The translations under genes and the position numbers were made by a program. This document shows, in pieces, positions 58,966 to 64,000 of a DNA stretch of 64,000 nt. Below the pieces are notes generated by a model that saw nothing but the letters and a program-made list of their open reading frames with translations, searched no databases and had not been told where the DNA came from. The DNA lies in the NCBI RefSeq assembly GCF_017309585.1, contig NZ_CP071321.1:2046001-2110000 (forward strand), given 5' to 3'. Each line of letters begins with the position of its first letter. Position 1 is the stretch's first letter. The DNA comes from Nitrogeniibacter aestuarii. GTDB taxonomy: Bacteria; Pseudomonadota; Gammaproteobacteria; Burkholderiales; Rhodocyclaceae.

Positions 58966-61040
58966 TGGGTCTCCCGTTGCCAGGTGGGGGCGTCGGCGCC
59001 GAGCACCGCCTGCAAGGCATCGCGCAGCTGCAGACGGCTGAATGGTTTGGGCAGCACGCGGGTCAGGCGGTCGTCGTCTTCGGTGTGCTGGTGTTCAGCA
59101 TAGCCGCTCATGAGCAACAGGGGCAGGCTGGGTCTCAGCCGCCGGGTGAATCGCACCAGATCAAGCCCGTTCATGCCGCCGGGCATGACCACGTCGCTCA
59201 GCACCAGGCCGATGGCCGGGACTCGTTCGATGATGTCGGCCGCTTCGTTGCCGTTCTCGGCTTCGAGAACGTGACAGCCCAGTACCGCCAGATGCTGGCG
59301 CACCACCTTGCGCACGTTGGCCTGGTCTTCGACCAGCAGGACCAGCAGGTTCTCGATGTCGGTTTGCGGCTGACTGGCCGATGAGGCCGGGGCGGCAGCC
59401 AGTGATGTCTCGACCTTGGGCAACAGCAGGGCCACGGTGGTGCCCACGGCCTGCCGGCTGCGGATGCGCACCCCGCCCGCGGACTGCTTGACGAAGCCAT
59501 AGACCATCGACAGGCCCAGGCCGCTGCCCATGCCGAAACGCTTGGTGGTGAAGAAGGGTTCGAAAACACGATCGAGGATGCTGCCGTCGATACCGGTGCC
59601 GTTGTCGGTGACGGCGATCTGGACGTATTCGCCCGGTGCGATTTCCAGATCGTTGGCGGCCGGGCCGTCGAGGGTTTCCAGCGAGCACTCGATGTCGATC
59701 TGCCCGCCGTTGGGCATGGCGTCACGGGCGTTGAGGGCCAGGTTGAGGATGGCGCTCTGCAGCTGGTGCGGTTCGGCGCGGGTCATGAGGTCGTCGTCGA
59801 GCGAGCGGGTACTCACCTGAATCGACCTGGGCACCGAACGGCGGATCAGTCGGGCGATGTCGAGGACCAGTGCATTGACCTCGACTTCCATCGGCTCGCT
59901 GGCTTGCTGGCGCGAGAACGTCAGCAGGCGTTGGATGAGGGCAGCACCGCCCTCGGCCGCCGACATGGCAGGCACCACGTATTCCTCGATCTCCTCGGCC
60001 TCGGGCATGGCATCGCGCAGGCCGGTGAGATTGCCCATGACCACCGTGAGCATGTTGTTGAAGTCGTGTGCCAGGCCGCCGGTGAGCTGGCCGATGGCTT
60101 CCATCTTCTGTGCATGCGCGAGGGCGTTCTGCGTGCGGCGCTGGTCGGTGATGTCCACCGAATGAACGAAGCAGCCGAGCACCTTGCCGTCGGCGTCGAA
60201 CTCCGGCAGCAGGGTGCTGCGGGCATAGAGCCGGGCGCCGTCGGGGCCGAGCTTGCTGTATTCGTAGGTGACTTCGGCGCCGGCGAGCGAGGCGCTGATG
60301 TGGGCTTCAAGCGCATCGGCCAGAGCCTGTCCAATGACCTCGGGGATCGGCGCATCCACCATGGCTTCGACCGTGCGGTCGAACCACTCGGCGTAGCGCT
60401 TGTTGGCGTATCGATAGACGCGCTTGTGATCGAAGTACGCGATGTGCGCCGGGATCGTATCGGTGATCTGGCGCAGGCGTGATTCGCTATGGCGCAGGGC
60501 GACGGACATTTCCTGCTTGTAGGCGAGTGCTTCGCGCAGCTCGCGGTTGCTGCGCGTCAGGGCCTCGGTGCGTTCGGCAATATGCGCTTCGAGCGTGGCC
60601 TGGTGCTGGGTGAATTCCGCTTGCTGTTGTTCCAGTTCGGTGATGTCCGAATACAGGGTGATGAAGCCGGCGTGGGGCAGCGGATAGCCGCGGATCAGCA
60701 GCACGGTGCCATCCGGCCGGCGACGCCGGGTCTCGTGAGCGCGAAAGGTTTCGGCGTCGGCGACCCGGCGGGCGACCAGTTCATCGATATCGCCCGGGCC
60801 GTATTCCCCGCGTTCGGCATTGTGGCGGATGAAGGCTTCGAAGGGCGTGCCCGGCACGGCCAGCGTGTCGGGAAAGGCGAGCAGGTCGAGAAAGGCCCGG
60901 TTGCAGGTGACCAGTCGCAGGTCGGCATCGAAGACCGTGATGCCTTCCGAGATGTGGTCGAGCGCTGCCGAGACCATCTCGCGATAGCGCGAGTCGGTCA
61001 CCTGGGGGCGCGACATTGAATCGGGCAGGGCGTGGGCCAT
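58962..61040 (-). CDS. Cytoplasmic PAS hybrid histidine kinase
   Basis: 692 residues without TM segments. Two PAS domains (about 20-135 and 190-300) separated by a coiled-coil (EQQQAEFTQHQATLEAHIAE), a HisKA domain with His325 (GGLAHDFNNML), an HATPase domain (ALNARDAMPNGGQIDIEC, GTGIDGSILDRVFEPFFTTK) and a C-terminal receiver domain (LVLSDVVMPGGMNGLDL). It senses an intracellular signal and probably passes phosphate to the OmpR-type regulator. The kinase lies divergent from the acyl-CoA synthetase gene, hinting at control of it. Confidence 0.9.
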   Translation of the reverse strand: MAHALPDSMSRPQVTDSRYREMVSAALDHISEGITVFDADLRLVTCNRAFLDLLAFPDTLAVPGTPFEAFIRHNAERGEYGPGDIDELVARRVADAETFRAHETRRRRPDGTVLLIRGYPLPHAGFITLYSDITELEQQQAEFTQHQATLEAHIAERTEALTRSNRELREALAYKQEMSVALRHSESRLRQITDTIPAHIAYFDHKRVYRYANKRYAEWFDRTVEAMVDAPIPEVIGQALADALEAHISASLAGAEVTYEYSKLGPDGARLYARSTLLPEFDADGKVLGCFVHSVDITDQRRTQNALAHAQKMEAIGQLTGGLAHDFNNMLTVVMGNLTGLRDAMPEAEEIEEYVVPAMSAAEGGAALIQRLLTFSRQQASEPMEVEVNALVLDIARLIRRSVPRSIQVSTRSLDDDLMTRAEPHQLQSAILNLALNARDAMPNGGQIDIECSLETLDGPAANDLEIAPGEYVQIAVTDNGTGIDGSILDRVFEPFFTTKRFGMGSGLGLSMVYGFVKQSAGGVRIRSRQAVGTTVALLLPKVETSLAAAPASSASQPQTDIENLLVLLVEDQANVRKVVRQHLAVLGCHVLEAENGNEAADIIERVPAIGLVLSDVVMPGGMNGLDLVRFTRRLRPSLPLLLMSGYAEHQHTEDDDRLTRVLPKPFSRLQLRDALQAVLGADAPTWQRETQ

Positions 61041-61255
61041 GAGTGATCTTGATTCGACTCGGTTGTCTTTTGGCGAATTCTAGCCGGTGTTTTTGCCCCT
61101 CTGGGCTGCCCGACAAGATTCAGTACATTTCGCGCAAATTCACGACAAGGTGTTTGGGCATCCTGCTCAGCGATTCGCCGAAAGAGCGGATGCGACCGAC
61201 TCCAAGGCGCAACATCACGACAACCAGAACAGCCGAAAACAGGAGGGGGAATACG

Positions 61256-62896
61256 GTGTCAGGCAATCCCTATGCCCAAGGGCTGGAGAAAAACTCCGCC
61301 AATTTCGCGGCGCTCTCGCCGCTGAGTTTCATTGAACGATCCGCCAGCGTCTATCCGACGCGTCCGAGCGTGGTGCACGGCACCCGTCACTTCACCTGGG
61401 CGGAAACTTACGCCCGCTGTCGCCGTCTGGCCAGTGCCCTGTCGCAACGCGGCATCGGCAAAGGCGACACGGTGGCCGTGATGCTGCCCAACGTGCCGGC
61501 CATGTTCGAGGCCCACTTTGGCGTGCCCATGGTCGGCGCCGTGCTCAACACGCTCAATACCCGTCTGGACGCTGAAGCCATTGCCTTCATGCTTGCGCAC
61601 GGCGAAGCCAGGGTGGTGCTGACCGACCCGGAATTTGCCGGCGTGATCGGTCAGGCGCTCGACATGCTCGAGGGCCCGAAGCCACTGGTGATCGACGTGC
61701 TCGACCCGGAATATCCGGGCACCGACCGTCTGGGCGAAATCGAATACGAAGAGTTCATTGCCGACGGCAAGGCCGACTTTGTCTGGCAGCCGCCCGAAGA
61801 CGAGTGGGATGCCATCGCGCTCAACTACACCTCGGGCACCACCGGCAACCCGAAAGGCGTGGTCTATCACCATCGTGGCGCGTATCTCAATGCGGCCTCG
61901 AACATCATCAGCTGGGGCATGCCGGCGCACGCGGTCTATCTGTGGACGCTGCCGATGTTCCACTGTAACGGGTGGTGCTTCCCCTGGACCATGGCGGCCA
62001 ACGCCGGTCTGAACGTCTGTCTGCGCAAGGTGGACCCGGCGCTCATCTTCGAGCAGATCCGCCGGTACAAGGTGAGTCACATGTGCGGCGCACCGATCGT
62101 GTACGGCATGCTCATCAACGCACCCGAGCAACTGCGCGAGGGGATCGAGCACACCGTGAGCGGTCTCATTGCGGGCGCTGCACCTCCCGCCGCCATCATC
62201 GAAGGCGCCGAGTGCATGGGCTTCGATATTACCCACGTGTATGGCCTGACCGAAACCTACGGCCCGGCTTCGGTGTGTGCCAAGCACCCGGAGTGGGACA
62301 GCCTGCCCATCGATCAGCGCGCTGAGCGCAATGGTCGCCAGGGCGTGCGCTACCACATGCAGGACGCCATCACCGTGATGGACCCGCTGACCATGACTGA
62401 AGTGCCGGCCGATGGCGAGACCATGGGCGAGATCATGTTCCGCGGCAACATCGTGATGAAGGGTTACCTCAAGAACGAGAAGGCCTCGAACGAAGCCTTT
62501 GCCGGGGGCTGGTTCCATACCGGCGATCTGGCCGTGCTGCATCCGGACGGCTACGTGAAGATCAAGGACCGCTCCAAGGACGTGATCATCTCCGGCGGCG
62601 AGAACATCTCCTCGCTCGAGGTGGAAGAGGCGCTCTACCGGCATCCGGCCGTGATGACGGCAGCCGTGGTCGCCAGGCCGGACGAGAAGTGGGGTGAAGT
62701 GCCTGCGGCCTACATCGAGGTGAAGGAGGGCGCCGACGTGACCGCTGCCGACATCATCGAACACTGCCGCGCGCATCTGGCGCGCTACAAGGTGCCCAAG
62801 CACATCGAATTCTGCGTCTTGCCCAAGACATCGACCGGCAAGATCCAGAAGTTCGTGCTGCGCGAACAGGCACGGAGCGCATCAGCGATCGATTGA
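61256..62896 (+). CDS. AMP-forming acyl-CoA synthetase
   Basis: 546 residues from a GTG at 61256 with AGGAGGGGGA just before it; the longer frame extends into the divergent control region. AMP-binding P-loop YTSGTTGNPKGV, HVYGLTETYGPASVC motif, GWFHTGDLAVLHPDGYVKIK hinge and the terminal STGKIQKFVLRE with the catalytic Lys. Close to medium-chain fatty-acid/AlkK-like ligases rather than aryl-CoA ligases. It activates carboxylic acids to CoA thioesters, feeding beta-oxidation. The substrate is not decided by sequence. Confidence 0.88.
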   Translation: MSGNPYAQGLEKNSANFAALSPLSFIERSASVYPTRPSVVHGTRHFTWAETYARCRRLASALSQRGIGKGDTVAVMLPNVPAMFEAHFGVPMVGAVLNTLNTRLDAEAIAFMLAHGEARVVLTDPEFAGVIGQALDMLEGPKPLVIDVLDPEYPGTDRLGEIEYEEFIADGKADFVWQPPEDEWDAIALNYTSGTTGNPKGVVYHHRGAYLNAASNIISWGMPAHAVYLWTLPMFHCNGWCFPWTMAANAGLNVCLRKVDPALIFEQIRRYKVSHMCGAPIVYGMLINAPEQLREGIEHTVSGLIAGAAPPAAIIEGAECMGFDITHVYGLTETYGPASVCAKHPEWDSLPIDQRAERNGRQGVRYHMQDAITVMDPLTMTEVPADGETMGEIMFRGNIVMKGYLKNEKASNEAFAGGWFHTGDLAVLHPDGYVKIKDRSKDVIISGGENISSLEVEEALYRHPAVMTAAVVARPDEKWGEVPAAYIEVKEGADVTAADIIEHCRAHLARYKVPKHIEFCVLPKTSTGKIQKFVLREQARSASAID

Positions 62897-62954
62897 CCCC
62901 CGAGCGCGACGCCGGGTCGCCGTTTCGGCCCGGCCGCGCAACAGGAATCCAGAC

Positions 62955-63089
62955 ATGACGAACACGCAGTTGGCACCCCCCGGTGCCAGGGCATCGCTTG
63001 GCTTGCTGGCCGGCGCATTGCTCCGGGTGACCGGGTTCTGTGCGATCGCGCTGCTGCTCGCGGCGCCTGAGGTGTTCCGTTTTTCATAA
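62955..63089 (+). CDS. 44-residue single-span membrane peptide
   Basis: ATG at 62955, preceded by AGGAATCC. It encodes MTNTQLAPPGARASLGLLAG followed by a hydrophobic stretch that ends EVFRFS. One TM helix is likely. It lies between the acyl-CoA synthetase and the permease, 44 bases before the latter, and may be a small subunit of that transporter. No family name known to me. Confidence 0.55.
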   Translation: MTNTQLAPPGARASLGLLAGALLRVTGFCAIALLLAAPEVFRFS

Positions 63090-63132
63090 CGTCACCGGTG
63101 TGGCGGAGCGGTGTTAAAAAGAGGAGAGACTT

Positions 63133-64000
63133 GTGGCTATCACACGTAAGGAAGGGGCCGAACAGCCCTACTGGCCAGCCGGCCCGTTCAAGATTCGATT
63201 GCCCTTCATTCACTATCGCTGGGAGTACCCGGAGATGGTGCAGGGCCTGATCATGTTCGTGGTCGGTCTGGCCATGATCCCGTTGCTTCAGAAATATCTC
63301 GGCATGCCCTACGAAGCGGCACTGGCATTCTGCGTGATCGCCGGCATCGGCTACATGCTGCCGGCACTGCTGGGGGTGCCGCTGGTGCCGGGCTGGATCA
63401 CGCCCGCCATCCCGGTGGTGATTCTGTTCCTGCAAGGTTTCGAGCCGGGGCCCGAAGCCATCAAGGCCATGTTCGCCCTGCAGATCGAGGTGACCATCAT
63501 CTTCCTGTTCCTGGGCATTACCGGCCTGGGGAACAAGCTGGTCACGGTGATTCCGAACTCGCTCAAATCGGGCATCATCATCGGCGCCGGTATCGCCGCC
63601 ATGATGGGTGAGCTCAAGGCGGGCGGCCGTATCGACAACACGCCGATCTCGCTGATCATCGGTTCGATCGTGTGTGCCTACGTGCTGTTCTCCATGTCCT
63701 TCAAGAGCATTCTGGAGAAGAACGTCTGGGCCAAGCGCATCTCCAATTTCGGCATGGTGCCGGGTATGGTGCTGGCAATGCTGGTGGGCTGGGCCGTGGG
63801 CGAGTATCCGCTGCCGGACATCCAGTGGGGAATCACCCAGCCGGATTTCGCGCTCATGTGGCAATACCTGGTGTTCAGCACCGGCATGCCCGATGCCAGC
63901 ACTTTCATGCTGGCCATCCCGACCGCGCTCATCGCCTACGTGATTGCCTTTGGTGACATCGTGGTGGGTTTCACCCTGGTCAAGCGGGTGGATCATCTGC
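63133..64000 (+). CDS. Multi-span permease, NCS2/SulP-like fold, C-terminus outside window
   Basis: About 289 codons to the edge from a GTG at 63133, with GAGGAGAG 5 bases upstream. At least seven hydrophobic segments, including VQGLIMFVVGLAMIPLLQKY, ALAFCVIAGIGYMLPALLGV and VTIIFLFLGITGLGNKLVTV, and an IAFGDIVVGFTLV helix with acidic residue. The pattern fits the uracil/xanthine-permease or DUF3360-like superfamily. The substrate is unknown; an organic acid or fatty-acid-like compound would fit the CoA ligase before it. Confidence 0.7.
   Translation, partial: MAITRKEGAEQPYWPAGPFKIRLPFIHYRWEYPEMVQGLIMFVVGLAMIPLLQKYLGMPYEAALAFCVIAGIGYMLPALLGVPLVPGWITPAIPVVILFLQGFEPGPEAIKAMFALQIEVTIIFLFLGITGLGNKLVTVIPNSLKSGIIIGAGIAAMMGELKAGGRIDNTPISLIIGSIVCAYVLFSMSFKSILEKNVWAKRISNFGMVPGMVLAMLVGWAVGEYPLPDIQWGITQPDFALMWQYLVFSTGMPDASTFMLAIPTALIAYVIAFGDIVVGFTLVKRVDHL

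Noticed and set aside
61043..61255. N-terminal extension of the acyl-CoA synthetase
   Set aside because: It lies in the divergent control region, and AGGAGGGGGA fixes the GTG at 61256.

Overview
The window is GC-rich, densely packed, and looks like the chromosome of an aromatic-degrading betaproteobacterium. A Rhodocyclales member of the Thauera/Azoarcus type is my inference from gene families and organisation; no rRNA or other phylogenetic marker is present. No tRNA, rRNA, CRISPR array, transposase or integrase was recognised.

Region 1 (1-13972, minus strand) is most of an extracellular contractile injection system (eCIS, a phage-tail-like particle of the Afp/PVC class), read from right to left. 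The order is sheath, inner tube, zinc-ribbon T4-baseplate-like protein, disordered proline-rich protein, Pvc16-like terminator, AAA+ ATPase, small VHID-motif protein, DUF4157-zincin cargo candidate, tiny ORF, CIS-tube protein, unknown protein, LysM-like protein, gpD-like hub, gpV-like spike, PAAR-like tip, gp25-like wedge, and a baseplate J-like protein cut by the window edge. Most junctions overlap by 4 bases, so it is probably one operon. The most distinctive gene is the 652-residue protein with two HExxH sites and an internal repeat.

Region 2 (14547-23977) is phenol catabolism: a DmpR/MopR-type sigma-54 activator, a XylT/DmpQ-like ferredoxin, the multicomponent phenol hydroxylase dmpKLMNOP, and two tandem catechol 2,3-dioxygenase genes. 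A pair of XylR/DmpR-type upstream activating sites lies 30 bp apart in front of a sigma-54-like promoter before dmpK.

Region 3 (26699-34869) is the meta-cleavage lower pathway: an AphS-like GntR regulator divergent from hbpS-like, dmpC, dmpD, dmpE, a carboxymuconolactone-decarboxylase-like gene, dmpF, dmpG, dmpH and dmpI. Together with region 2 it converts phenol through catechol and 2-hydroxymuconic semialdehyde to pyruvate and acetyl-CoA. A TCTCGAGA palindrome occurs at four control regions, suggesting that one repressor ties the blocks together.

Region 4 (34984-44280) is an envelope module: a Ycf48-like lipoprotein, an RND/MMPL transporter, a DUF1302 outer-membrane barrel, a periplasmic DUF1329 protein and a second DUF1302 gene. 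Region 5 (44556-55407) holds two Rieske oxygenase/reductase pairs in opposite internal order, a MalT-like LuxR regulator, a second DUF1329 gene and a second XylR-family activator divergent from an excellent sigma-54 promoter.

Region 6 consists of two tandem arrays of a ~590-bp non-coding repeat (24141-25320 and, inverted, 55520-56990) that bracket 30 kb of catabolic genes. Region 7 (57102-64000) carries a methyltransferase, a response regulator/hybrid kinase pair, an acyl-CoA synthetase, a 44-residue membrane peptide and a truncated permease.
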